7,382 nt of DNA from Cyanobacteria bacterium UBA8803 (GTDB taxonomy: Bacteria; Cyanobacteriota; Cyanobacteriia; Cyanobacteriales; Coleofasciculaceae): the NCBI GenBank assembly GCA_003505715.1, contig DNXU01000223.1:3413-10794 (forward strand). The letters are read 5' to 3'. Below, piece by piece: positions 1 through 6,525 of this stretch. The stretch's first letter is position 1; each line of letters begins with the position of its first letter. The notes beneath the pieces were generated by a model, which saw only the letters and a list, made by a program, of their open reading frames with translations, made no database searches and was not told where the DNA came from. The position numbers and the translations under genes were made by a program.

Positions 1-27
1 GGTGCGTTAGCTTGCGCATAACGCACC
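1..27. repeat. 27-base palindromic repeat behind tlyA
   Basis: Perfect 9-bp arms (GGTGCGTTA and TAACGCACC) enclose a 9-base centre. The next three bases (28-30) are the tlyA stop codon TAG on the minus strand, so in tlyA mRNA the hairpin follows translation immediately. A near-identical copy lies at 7244-7270. There is no clear U-tract, so terminator activity is inferred only from position and structure. Bases before position 1 are not visible, so the element may extend further. Confidence 0.8.
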
Positions 28-867
28 CTACATATCAACTTCTGTATTCTTCTGTTCACTGCGGAAATGAAGGACAGCCAATTGGGTGATTTGTTTAATA
101 GCTGCCAGATCCGGAGGCTGGACTTGACTATCCATACTCAGCCAGAGCAGGTATTCAATGTTACCAGCAGGGCCAGTAAGGGGAGACCAGGTTAAGCCTT
201 TATAGGCCCAGCCGAGAGTTTGAGCAGCTTGTAAGACTTGGGCGATCGCATCTGCTTGGTCGTTAGGATCGCGAACTACCCCTTTTTTCCCAACGCGATC
301 GCGCCCTACTTCAAATTGTGGCTTGATGAGTAACACGAGTTCGCGACGAGGTTGGAGGAGGTTCCACAAGGGTTCAAGAATTTTGGTGAGGGAAATAAAA
401 GATACGTCCACAACGCCTAAATCGGCAAGCTGGGCGTTATGGTACAGGTCGGTAGGTTGAAGATAGCGCAGGTTAGTGCGTTCCTGTAAAATTAGCCGTT
501 GGTTATTCCGCAAACTCCAAGCCACTTGTCCGTAGCCAACATCAATACCGTAAACGAGTTTTGCGCCAGCTTGCAGCAAGCAGTCGGTGAAACCTCCAGT
601 AGAAATGCCACCATCCAGGCAAATGCGTCCTTGAACAGAAATTCCAAATACGTCTAAAGCTTTGGCTAGCTTTTCACCGCCTCTAGACACGTAAGGCGAT
701 CGCTCCTTAATCTGAATGTCGGCAGTTGTCTCTACCTCAGTTCCCGGCTTATCAATGATTTGCTGATTGACTTTTACTTCCCCAGCACGGATCAGCCGTT
801 GCGCCACTTGCCGCGACGCACACAGCTCAAGCTCTACTAATAATGTATCTAGTCGCTGTTTAGCCAA
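28..867 (-). CDS. tlyA: TlyA-family rRNA (cytidine-2'-O)-methyltransferase
   Basis: Cytoplasmic SAM-dependent enzyme. The family methylates ribose 2'-OH of cytidines in 16S and/or 23S rRNA; some members are annotated as hemolysins. An N-terminal S4 RNA-binding domain (about 2-60) has the pattern RLDTLLVE...RQVAQRLIRAGEVKVN. A FtsJ/RrmJ-type methyltransferase domain follows: VSRGGEKL (60-67), SAM loop LDGGISTGGF (84-93), DVGYGQ (109-114), VDVSFIS (153-159), IKPQFEVGR (181-189) and GNIEY near 238. The catalytic tetrad reads K66, D154, K182, E238. I chose TTG at 867-865 (279 aa) because the protein then begins at AKQRLDTLL like its family; the ATG at 933 adds 22 unrelated residues and overlaps the upstream small ORF. 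No Shine-Dalgarno precedes the TTG, and the upstream ORF stops 2 bases before it, so coupled translation is likely. The stop codon TAG comes from the flanking repeat. Confidence 0.93.
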   Translation of the reverse strand: MAKQRLDTLLVELELCASRQVAQRLIRAGEVKVNQQIIDKPGTEVETTADIQIKERSPYVSRGGEKLAKALDVFGISVQGRICLDGGISTGGFTDCLLQAGAKLVYGIDVGYGQVAWSLRNNQRLILQERTNLRYLQPTDLYHNAQLADLGVVDVSFISLTKILEPLWNLLQPRRELVLLIKPQFEVGRDRVGKKGVVRDPNDQADAIAQVLQAAQTLGWAYKGLTWSPLTGPAGNIEYLLWLSMDSQVQPPDLAAIKQITQLAVLHFRSEQKNTEVDM

Positions 868-869
868 TT

Positions 870-971
870 TTAAAAATTTTGACTGAAATAGGTGAGAACT
901 GCTAGAGCTACAAATAGGGTAAGCAGTAACCACCGACCCCGCTTGAGCATTTGATCGAGATACCTGTCCAT
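870..971 (-). CDS. Small single-span membrane protein, 33 aa, unassigned
   Basis: I do not recognise the family. The sequence is a basic amphipathic head (MDRYLDQMLKRGR), then a hydrophobic span of about 17 residues (WLLLTLFVALAVLTYF) and a short tail SQNF. This implies a single membrane helix with the charged head on the cytoplasmic side. The start at 971 is favoured because AAAGGA (984-979) precedes it at 7 bases, a good ribosome site. In-frame ATGs at 992 and 1061 would add residues, and the latter would overlap the divergent gene. The TAA at 872-870 lies 2 bases before the tlyA TTG, so the two are probably co-transcribed and translationally coupled. It could instead be a leader whose only job is to feed ribosomes to tlyA. 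Confidence 0.6.
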   Translation of the reverse strand: MDRYLDQMLKRGRWLLLTLFVALAVLTYFSQNF

Positions 972-978
972 TCTTTTT

Positions 979-984
979 TCCTTT
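979..984 (-). promoter_or_regulatory. Shine-Dalgarno for the 33-aa membrane ORF
   Basis: AAAGGA lies 7 bases upstream of the ATG at 971-969 on the minus strand. It decides the start of the small ORF over the longer in-frame alternatives and is the best ribosome site in the small ORF/tlyA pair. Confidence 0.55.
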
Positions 985-1038
985 GTTATCATTTTGGCGA
1001 TGCCCTTTTCCAGGGTAACTGAATGACGCTCAGTTGAT

Positions 1039-1740
1039 ATGAAGCATTGCTCTAGCTCCATTCAAATCCTCGAATCTCGTTGGCAGAGTTTGCTGTTATC
1101 ATTTCAGGTTGAGCCAGAGCTGATACAGCAAGTATTTCGGGATCTGGTTGCTGCTTATTCTAGTATTAATCGTTTTTATCATACCCTACAGCATATTCAG
1201 CATATCTTAGACACTCTGGATGACATGAAACCGATGGCTCTCAATTTCCCGACGGTGCAGCTAGCAGCGTGGTTTCATGATGTCATCTACAATTCTAAAT
1301 CTCAAGATAATGAGGAAAAAAGTGCTGAGTATGCTGTAGCTGCCTTAACAAGATTGACAATACCCTCAGTTACGGTGGAGCGGGTCAAGACTCTGATTTT
1401 AAGTACCAAAACTCATCAAGCCACACCGGATGATATTGATTGCCAAATTTTGCTGGATGCTGACTTAGCTATTCTCGGTGCTGCTGAGATAGAGTATAAA
1501 ACTTACAGGCGAGCAATTCGTCAAGAATATTCCTGGCTGACTGATAAACGGTATCGTGTAGGTAGGAAAGAATTCTTAGAGCAATTATTACAACGACAGA
1601 ATTTATATTTTACCGAGCAAATGTTCATAACTTTGGAAGTTAGGGCTAGGCAGAATATCCAAGCAGAACTATCAACTTTATCATCTGAGTCGTGGATACG
1701 TTCCATCGGAACGTCTCTACAAGATTATGAACCCTGCTGA
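1039..1740 (+). CDS. HD-superfamily metal-dependent phosphohydrolase
   Basis: This 233-aa protein resembles the predicted metal-dependent HD phosphohydrolases (COG4339 type), cytoplasmic enzymes whose physiological substrate is unknown. Visible motifs are RFYHTLQH (45-52), WFHD (78-81, the HD dyad H80-D81), DNEEKSA (90-96), STKTH (122-126, H126), LLDADLAILG (138-147, D140 and D142), IRQEYSWL (160-167), VGRKEFL (174-180) and ARQNI (203-207). H48, H52, H80, D81, H126 and D140/D142 are the likely metal ligands. No signal peptide or membrane span is seen. The ATG at 1039 is the first workable start; one a few bases earlier hits a stop after four codons. No good Shine-Dalgarno is visible. The last roughly 15 residues are encoded by a palindromic repeat (1698-1714) and look like an added tail beyond the family's usual end. 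It is divergent from the small ORF/tlyA pair, with 67 bases between starts. Confidence 0.88.
   Translation: MKHCSSSIQILESRWQSLLLSFQVEPELIQQVFRDLVAAYSSINRFYHTLQHIQHILDTLDDMKPMALNFPTVQLAAWFHDVIYNSKSQDNEEKSAEYAVAALTRLTIPSVTVERVKTLILSTKTHQATPDDIDCQILLDADLAILGAAEIEYKTYRRAIRQEYSWLTDKRYRVGRKEFLEQLLQRQNLYFTEQMFITLEVRARQNIQAELSTLSSESWIRSIGTSLQDYEPC
1698..1714. repeat. Palindromic repeat inside the HD gene 3' end
   Basis: ACGTTCC (1698-1704) and GGAACGT (1708-1714) are perfect inverted arms around ATC, followed by CTCTAC. This resembles one half of an interspersed palindrome common in cyanobacteria, with arms of the type GAGACGTTCC/GGAACGTCTC. The left outer arm here is degenerate. It is translated as part of the HD protein tail. 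Confidence 0.6.
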
Positions 1741-1849
1741 AAAAGGGGGTATCACCCCTATAGATTTATCCTGATGCCAGCTCTAAGGGAGGGAATAAGA
1801 TTGATAAATCAAAAACTGGTATTGTTATTTCTGCTAACATTCAAAACCT
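1741..1849 (+). other. Intergenic region between HD gene and ggt
   Basis: A G-rich/C-rich hairpin lies right after the HD stop at about 1745-1759 (GGGGT, loop ATC, ACCCC, plus one wobble pair). It lacks a U-tract, so it is a weak terminator candidate at best. An 8-base inverted repeat, GATTTATC (1763-1770) and GATAAATC (1803-1810), spans 32 bases. TTGATA at 1801-1806 could serve as a -35 box, with a poor -10 (GTTATT, 1824-1829) at 17 bases. No clear Shine-Dalgarno precedes the ATG at 1850. Confidence 0.3.
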
Positions 1850-3409
1850 ATGAACCGAAAAACTCGCGGTGCGATCGCCGCTGGACATGAAAAAACTGCT
1901 GAAGCGGGTATAGAGATGTTTCGCTTAGGCGGTAATGCGTTTGATGCTGCTGTGGCGGCAATTCTAGCTTCCTTCGTGGCTGAACCTGGACTTACCTCAG
2001 CTGCTGGCGGCGGTTTTCTGTTAGCTCATACCCAAACCAATCAAAATATCTTATTTGACTTTTTTACTCAAACACCCTCCCAAAAAAGAAATCAGGGCGA
2101 GATTAATTTTTATCCCGTTGAGGTCAATTTTGGCACTGCCGTGCAAGAGTTCCATATTGGTTTAGCTGCGATGGCTGTCCCTGGAAACATAGCAGGCGTA
2201 TTTCACGTCCATCAAAGGCTGGGCAGATTACCCTTTCAGGTAGTGGCAGAGCCTGCCATTAACTATGCCAAAAATGGAATTTATTTGAATAAATTTCAAT
2301 ATTATTGTTTAACTTCAATATTAGAACCAATTATTATGACTGCTAAAGCAGGGCAAAAAGTATTTGCTCTGACTGGCGAACCCATCGAGCCAGATGGGAT
2401 GTTAATCATGCCAGAGTTCGCGGATACGTTAGCTTATTTGGCTGAAAACGGTGCGCAAGAATTTTACGAGGGAGAGATTGCTGGTCGGTTAGTGAGAGAT
2501 TGTCAGGAGCAAGGGGGTTACTTAACCTTAGACGATCTGAAGAATTATCGAGTGATTGAGCGGATACCCCTAACCATTAATTATCGCGGTAATACCTTAT
2601 TAACAAATCCACCTCCTAGTTCTGGTGGTACGTTAATTGCTTGTGCCTTAAAACTGTTATCCAGTATTGATTTATCTAACTTAGAATTTGGTAGTGCGCG
2701 TCATTTAGAACTACTGTATCAGGTGATGAAATTAACCAATTACGCCAGACGGGATGGATATGACGCTTATCTTTACCAAAACGATATTGCCGAGCAATTT
2801 TTAGCCGACTGCCATCTAGCTCCGTACCAGGAACGATTAACCCAAACCGTCAATAAATGGGGAAGTACCACTCATATCAGCGTAGTTGATGGGGACGGAA
2901 ATGCTGCTAGTGTGACCACATCTAATGGAGAAGGGTCAGGTTATGTTATTCCGGGTACGGGCATTATGGTAAATAATATGCTGGGTGAAGAAGATTTAAA
3001 TCCTCTGGGTTTCCATCAGTGGCAGGAGGATGTCCGGATTTCTTCTATGATGTCTCCCACCATCGTCCTAAAAGACAATCAACCTGAAATTGTTGTCGGA
3101 TCGGGAGGCTCTAATCGGATTAGAACAGCAATTTTACAAGTCATTTCCAATATTTTAGATTTCAATATGCCTGTGCGTGAAGCTGTGGATAGTCCAAGAG
3201 TTCACGGGGAAAATGGCTGTTTTCATGTTGAAGCTGGATCGCGAAAAGCAGAAGTCAATCAAGTAACGCTTCCTGCTAACACTCAGTTAGTGCCATGGGA
3301 AGACAAGAATTTATTTTTTGGCGGCGTTCATACAGTAATGCAAACGCCAGACGGATTCATTTCAGGTGCTGGCGATCGCCGCCGAGACGGTGCTGTTGCC
3401 AGTTGTTAG
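1850..3409 (+). CDS. ggt: Gamma-glutamyltransferase-family Ntn hydrolase
   Basis: The 519-aa product has the full GGT fold. The opening is GAIAAGHEKTAEAG and LGGNAFDAAVAA (26-37); AGGGFLLAH (52-60), PPPSSGGT near 256 and SSTTHISVVDGDGN-type processing site follow. The family cleaves itself before the first Thr of TTH, here T340, giving a large subunit (1-339) and a small subunit (340-519) with T340 as nucleophile. SNGEGSGY, NNMLGEEDLNP, SSMMSPT and VVGSGGSNRI follow as expected. Classical GGTs transfer or hydrolyse the gamma-glutamyl group of glutathione. However, the DFRE motif whose Arg binds the substrate alpha-carboxylate reads DFFT here (70-73, Phe at 72), and NNQMDD is NNMLGEED, so substrate choice may differ. 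No signal peptide is visible, suggesting a cytoplasmic protein unless the true start lies elsewhere. Length is normal. The stop lies 8 bases from the convergent sufU stop. Confidence 0.9.
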   Translation: MNRKTRGAIAAGHEKTAEAGIEMFRLGGNAFDAAVAAILASFVAEPGLTSAAGGGFLLAHTQTNQNILFDFFTQTPSQKRNQGEINFYPVEVNFGTAVQEFHIGLAAMAVPGNIAGVFHVHQRLGRLPFQVVAEPAINYAKNGIYLNKFQYYCLTSILEPIIMTAKAGQKVFALTGEPIEPDGMLIMPEFADTLAYLAENGAQEFYEGEIAGRLVRDCQEQGGYLTLDDLKNYRVIERIPLTINYRGNTLLTNPPPSSGGTLIACALKLLSSIDLSNLEFGSARHLELLYQVMKLTNYARRDGYDAYLYQNDIAEQFLADCHLAPYQERLTQTVNKWGSTTHISVVDGDGNAASVTTSNGEGSGYVIPGTGIMVNNMLGEEDLNPLGFHQWQEDVRISSMMSPTIVLKDNQPEIVVGSGGSNRIRTAILQVISNILDFNMPVREAVDSPRVHGENGCFHVEAGSRKAEVNQVTLPANTQLVPWEDKNLFFGGVHTVMQTPDGFISGAGDRRRDGAVASC

Positions 3410-3417
3410 CGATAATA

Positions 3418-3882
3418 TTATTGAACAACTTTATGCTGAGTAAGATGGGATGATTCCAGCACAGCCTTAAGCGTGTGCCAACTTAGCGTTGCACACTTAA
3501 TGCGTACAGGAAACTGGGAGATACCCTGTAAGACATTTAGTTTGCGCAACTCCTGCGGGAATTCGTATTGTCCCATCACCATGTCTCGAAAGCATTGCAC
3601 CATTGATACAACTTCCTCTACACTTTTGCCGCGCACAGCATCCGCCATTAAATCTGCTGAGGCGATCGCGATCGCACACCCCTGTCCTTCAAACTTAACA
3701 TCTTCAATCCTGTCGCCTGTCGAGTTCAGCTGTAGAGTCAACTCAATCGTGTCACCACACAAGGGGTTATGACCCCGATAATATCCGTCTACCGGGTTGG
3801 TTTTGCCTTGATGCCGAGGTTTCTTAGAGCGATCAACAATGATTTGTTGATGCAAGCTGCGCTGATTGATTGGAATAGCCAT
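3418..3882 (-). CDS. sufU: SufU-type Fe-S cluster assembly protein
   Basis: This 154-aa cytoplasmic protein belongs to the IscU/SufU/NifU-N family. NPLCGD (39-44), GQGCAIAIASADLM (66-79) and RIKCATLSW (127-135) carry the three conserved cysteines C42, C69 and C130 plus D44, the ligand set that binds zinc in Bacillus SufU. The 60 residues between C69 and C130, against about 42 in IscU, match the insertion that marks SufU. SufU of Bacillus accepts sulfur from the SufS desulfurase; here the role is inferred, and no suf gene lies beside it. The ATG at 3882 fits the family N-terminus (SLHQQIIVD...) but has no Shine-Dalgarno; upstream is AT-rich. The Cys-loop residues AIAIA (70-74) are encoded by two overlapping HIP1 octamers. 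It is convergent with ggt and divergent from the DUF3352-type gene. Confidence 0.9.
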   Translation of the reverse strand: MAIPINQRSLHQQIIVDRSKKPRHQGKTNPVDGYYRGHNPLCGDTIELTLQLNSTGDRIEDVKFEGQGCAIAIASADLMADAVRGKSVEEVVSMVQCFRDMVMGQYEFPQELRKLNVLQGISQFPVRIKCATLSWHTLKAVLESSHLTQHKVVQ

Positions 3883-3924
3883 AATAATTTAAAATTAATA
3901 GTCTGCCGTACTTAGTGTGCTTGA

Positions 3925-3952
3925 ATATTAGTTTAATTAGTCAAAAAGCCAA
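3925..3952 (-). promoter_or_regulatory. Candidate sigma-70 promoter of sufU
   Basis: On the minus strand TTGGCT (3952-3947) and TAATAT (3930-3925) are separated by 16 bases. This would place the transcript start near 3917, about 35 bases before the sufU ATG. It is the best pair I found by eye in an AT-rich region, so chance is possible. Confidence 0.35.
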
Positions 3953-4018
3953 TTATCCCTGAACTGGCTAAAAAAGGATATTTTTAACTCAGATCTTACC
4001 AACAAGTCTGGCAATGCA

Positions 4019-4037
4019 ATGATTTTGTTAAAATCAT
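4019..4037. promoter_or_regulatory. 19-base palindrome in the divergent region
   Basis: ATGATTTT and AAAATCAT form perfect 8-base arms around GTT. It lies between two divergent genes, 137 bases from the sufU start and 95 bases before the start at 4132. This suits a dimeric repressor operator or a small hairpin. It does not match the CAAC-N6-GTTG pattern known for SufR. Confidence 0.35.
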
Positions 4038-4050
4038 AAGGGACTTGGAC

Positions 4051-4073
4051 GAGGGATGAGGGATGAAGGATGA
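4051..4073 (+). repeat. Heptamer tandem repeat, 5' side of DUF3352 gene
   Basis: Two GGGATGA units (4053-4059, 4060-4066) and one AGGATGA (4067-4073) run head to tail. The 23 bases 4051-4073 recur exactly at 5873-5895. A pyrimidine-rich tract (about 4085-4130, of CTCCCCGTCTCCCC type) follows and could partly pair with the purine-rich units. Such short tandem repeats are typical intergenic material in cyanobacteria. Confidence 0.8.
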
Positions 4074-4131
4074 TGAATACGAATCTCTCTCCTCTCCCTC
4101 TCCCCGTCTCCCCACTCCGGATCTCCCCATT

Positions 4132-5874
4132 ATGAAGCTACGCTCATTTTTTTATGTCCTGGCAGCAGGAGCCTCGGTGCTGCTGTTGATTGCTGTTGGT
4201 GGCTTTTTCTGGTTAACCTCCCAAAGCCCCCTCAATCTGTTGCAGGCAAAGACGCTGGCAACCCCAACTGCCGCAATTTTTGTGCCCAAACAGACACCTG
4301 CGATGGTGTCGTTATTGGTCAATCCAGACCGTTTGGTGGGATTTCGGCAACTGCTAGCTAGTCCAGGAAATCGACACCGCACCCATGCAGAATTGAAGCA
4401 ACTTGAGGAAAGCCTGCTGGCTCCCTTCGAGCTAGACTATCAGCGCGATATCAAACCATGGGCGGGTGATGAAATTACGCTGGCAGTTACCTCGTTAGAT
4501 TTTGACCGCGATCGCAAAAATGCCACCCAACCCGGTTACCTGTTAGCCTTCACGACTAAAGATGCTGCACGGGCGCGAGAGTCGCTGCAACTGTTCTATT
4601 CCCGGCAGGCGATCGCCGGGACGGAAGATTTAGTCTTTGAAAAATACAAAGGAGTTAACTTAATTTACAGGCGTCCTCGCCCCGGAGTGGAGGTAGCCAC
4701 CGACGAGGTTGAACCAAACCCACCCACTGAATTTTTAACGAGCGCGATCGTCGGCGATCGCTTCGTTTTATTTGCCAATCATCCTAAAGTCTTGCGCGAT
4801 GCGATCAACAATGTCCAAGTTGCCGATCTCAACTTAGCCAGCGACCCCGAATACCAGCGCATGTTACAAGGCTTAACCGCACCTCGGATTGGTGTGAGTT
4901 TTGTCAATTTGCCATCTCTAGCTGCCTGGATTTCCGATCGACCCATCCCAGTCAGAGACTCCTTTGAGGGTTCCCAGACGATCGCGATCGCACTTTCGTT
5001 GGATCGTCAAGGGTTACTAGCGCAGACGGCTGTCTTGGGGTCAGAATCAAGTGCGGAAAATGCAGCGCCCGTTCTGGCTCAGCCAGTAGATGCCTTGCAA
5101 TACCTACCCGCTAAAAGTACTTTTGCGATCGCTGGCACCGACTTAAACCAATGGTGGCATCAATTCTCGACAGGACTAGCGAGTGATAATACCCTCAAAT
5201 CCCTCCTCGACCAATCCCTAGCTCAGTGGGAGTCTCGCTGGGGAATTAAACTCCCTGAAGATGTCTTCAGCTGGGTGCAAGGAGAATATGCCCTCTCCTT
5301 AATACCTCGTACCCACCAAGTCAATCCCGATTGGATTTTTGTCGCTCAAAAAACTGACACAGCTCAGGCAAACGCATCAATTAAGCATCTAGATGAGATT
5401 GCTAAGCAGCAAGGACTCAGCGTCGGGAAAATTCCCTTAGGCGATCGCCAGATTACCGCTTGGACAGAGCTAATGACCTCGAAAGACGCAGCTAAGAAAA
5501 AAGACAGATTGATGAATTTAGAGGCACAAGTGCAGGGCGTCCATGGGACAGTAGGGAATTATGAGATTTTCACAACCTCTATCGCGACTATGAATAAAGC
5601 GATTAAAGGGCTAGATAATTCTCTATTAAACCGCGAGGACTTCCAAAGCGCGATCGCACCTTTATCACTAAATAATAATGGCTACTTCTATCTCGACTGG
5701 CCGAGAGGTAAAACCTTCATTGAGCGTCAGGTGCCCCTCATCCAAGTACTAGAACTAGTAGGACAGCCCTTATTTGAACATTTACAAGCCATCAGCGCCA
5801 GCAGTTACGGCAGCAACCAGGGAGTGCAACAGAGCCAGCTATTTTTCCAGTTAGTTGAGCCAAAAAAGGGATGA
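4132..5874 (+). CDS. DUF3352-type membrane-anchored protein
   Basis: The protein is 580 aa from ATG 4132. One N-terminal membrane span (about 5-28, FFYVLAAGASVLLLIAVGGF) is followed by a large soluble part, presumably on the periplasmic or lumenal side. The opening pattern (ATPTAAIFVPKQTPAMVSLL, LVGFRQLL, DIKPWAGDEITLAVTSLD, PGYLLAFTTKDAARARESL) matches cyanobacterial proteins annotated DUF3352, whose function is unknown. I see no catalytic motif. An in-frame ATG at 4063 would add 23 residues (MKDDEYESLSSPSPRLPTPD...), but these are encoded by the GGGATGA array and a CT-rich tract, so I reject that start. No Shine-Dalgarno is visible before 4132. The C-terminus EPKKG and the stop TGA are supplied by the downstream GGGATGA array. 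It is the gene richest in HIP1 in this window, with seven octamers. Confidence 0.85.
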   Translation: MKLRSFFYVLAAGASVLLLIAVGGFFWLTSQSPLNLLQAKTLATPTAAIFVPKQTPAMVSLLVNPDRLVGFRQLLASPGNRHRTHAELKQLEESLLAPFELDYQRDIKPWAGDEITLAVTSLDFDRDRKNATQPGYLLAFTTKDAARARESLQLFYSRQAIAGTEDLVFEKYKGVNLIYRRPRPGVEVATDEVEPNPPTEFLTSAIVGDRFVLFANHPKVLRDAINNVQVADLNLASDPEYQRMLQGLTAPRIGVSFVNLPSLAAWISDRPIPVRDSFEGSQTIAIALSLDRQGLLAQTAVLGSESSAENAAPVLAQPVDALQYLPAKSTFAIAGTDLNQWWHQFSTGLASDNTLKSLLDQSLAQWESRWGIKLPEDVFSWVQGEYALSLIPRTHQVNPDWIFVAQKTDTAQANASIKHLDEIAKQQGLSVGKIPLGDRQITAWTELMTSKDAAKKKDRLMNLEAQVQGVHGTVGNYEIFTTSIATMNKAIKGLDNSLLNREDFQSAIAPLSLNNNGYFYLDWPRGKTFIERQVPLIQVLELVGQPLFEHLQAISASSYGSNQGVQQSQLFFQLVEPKKG

Positions 5875-5895
5875 GGGATGAGGGATGAAGGATGA
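5868..5895 (+). repeat. Heptamer tandem repeat, 3' side of DUF3352 gene
   Basis: Three GGGATGA units (5868-5888) and one AGGATGA (5889-5895) are followed by degenerate G-rich sequence up to about 5909. The first unit contains the stop codon of the upstream gene (TGA 5872-5874). The last 23 bases are identical to 4051-4073, so this is a direct repeat bracketing the gene. Confidence 0.8.
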
Positions 5896-5931
5896 GGGGG
5901 TGAGAGGGAATGGTATCAAATCAGTTGGGTT

Positions 5932-5939
5932 AAGGGAGG
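5932..5939 (+). promoter_or_regulatory. Strong Shine-Dalgarno of the Uma2 gene
   Basis: AAGGGAGG lies 7 bases before the ATG at 5947 and is the strongest ribosome site in the window. It fixes the start and contrasts with the weak or absent sites of most neighbouring genes. Confidence 0.75.
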
Positions 5940-5946
5940 TTCGGCT

Positions 5947-6525
5947 ATGACACAGACAATAGATAAACCGATAGACCAAAGGTTCATCCATTCTGGGATG
6001 AGCTGGCAACAATTCAAATTAATTCAGGAGGGGTTTAATAATTCCCCTGGGATACGGCTGTTCTATTACAGGGGTGAGGTAGAAATCTTGGCAGTCTCGC
6101 AAGACCACGAAGCTTTCAGTGGTCTCATAGCTCTATTACTGGGTAATTATTTTGTTATCAAAGGAATTGAATTCATCCCCACAGGTAGCTTTACCCAAGA
6201 GAAAGGAGGCGAGGCATCCGCACAAGCCGATCAGTCCTACCTAATTGGTAAACAGTCCGGAGCCATTGCAGATCTCTCTATTGAAGTCGTGTTTACCAGC
6301 GGGAACGAAAGCAAACTGAATCGTTACGGAGTGTTGGGAGTACCCGAAGTTTGGTTCTGGGAAGATGGGGTATTTGCTTTGTATTGTTTGCGCTCTGATG
6401 GTTACGAACAAATTCAACGTAGCTTGGCACTGCCAGACTTGGATATGAACCTGCTATCTCGGTGTTTAATGATGGCTTCCAAAGTTGAGGCTGTTAGGGA
6501 ATTCATGAAGGCCATCTCAAAATAG
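5947..6525 (+). CDS. Uma2-family (DUF820) putative endonuclease
   Basis: The 192-aa protein matches the Uma2/DUF820 family, a PD-(D/E)XK nuclease-like fold found in very many copies in cyanobacteria with no established role. Visible elements: a helical N-terminus, FYYRGEVEILAVSQDHE (39-55, H54), GGEASAQADQSYL (87-99, D95), an IADLSIEVVFTSG core (107-119, with D109 and E113), ESKLNRY (121-127, K123) and GVPEVWFWEDG (131-141). The usual PD dyad is AD here, but D109, E113 and K123 remain as plausible catalytic residues. It has no signal peptide or membrane span. The start is secured by a strong Shine-Dalgarno. It contains no HIP1 site, unlike the gene before it. No partner gene suggests a defence system or toxin role. 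Confidence 0.87.
   Translation: MTQTIDKPIDQRFIHSGMSWQQFKLIQEGFNNSPGIRLFYYRGEVEILAVSQDHEAFSGLIALLLGNYFVIKGIEFIPTGSFTQEKGGEASAQADQSYLIGKQSGAIADLSIEVVFTSGNESKLNRYGVLGVPEVWFWEDGVFALYCLRSDGYEQIQRSLALPDLDMNLLSRCLMMASKVEAVREFMKAISK

Noticed and set aside
1521..1706. Minus-strand open frame opposite the HD gene
   Set aside because: It is antisense to conserved HD-family codons, has no recognisable motif and is rich in rare residues such as Cys. Similar shadow frames at 3497-3679, 4152-4382 and 6414-6608 were dropped for the same reason.
3473..3772. Plus-strand open frame of 99 codons opposite sufU
   Set aside because: It lies wholly inside the well-supported sufU gene on the other strand and shows no recognisable domain.
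4063..4131. N-terminal extension of the DUF3352-type protein from ATG 4063
   Set aside because: It is encoded by the heptamer array and a pyrimidine-rich tract, is low-complexity, and would sit before a well-formed membrane anchor starting at 4132.
3883..4131. SufR operator (CAAC-N6-GTTG) controlling sufU
   Set aside because: I found no matching spaced pair in this region on either strand.
5868..5909. CRISPR-like or minisatellite array
   Set aside because: The units are only 7 bases, directly adjacent and without spacers, so this is a short tandem repeat.
5947..6525. Uma2 protein as part of a defence or toxin system
   Set aside because: The neighbours are a DUF3352-type gene and a DM13 gene with no sign of an antitoxin, helicase or restriction partner.
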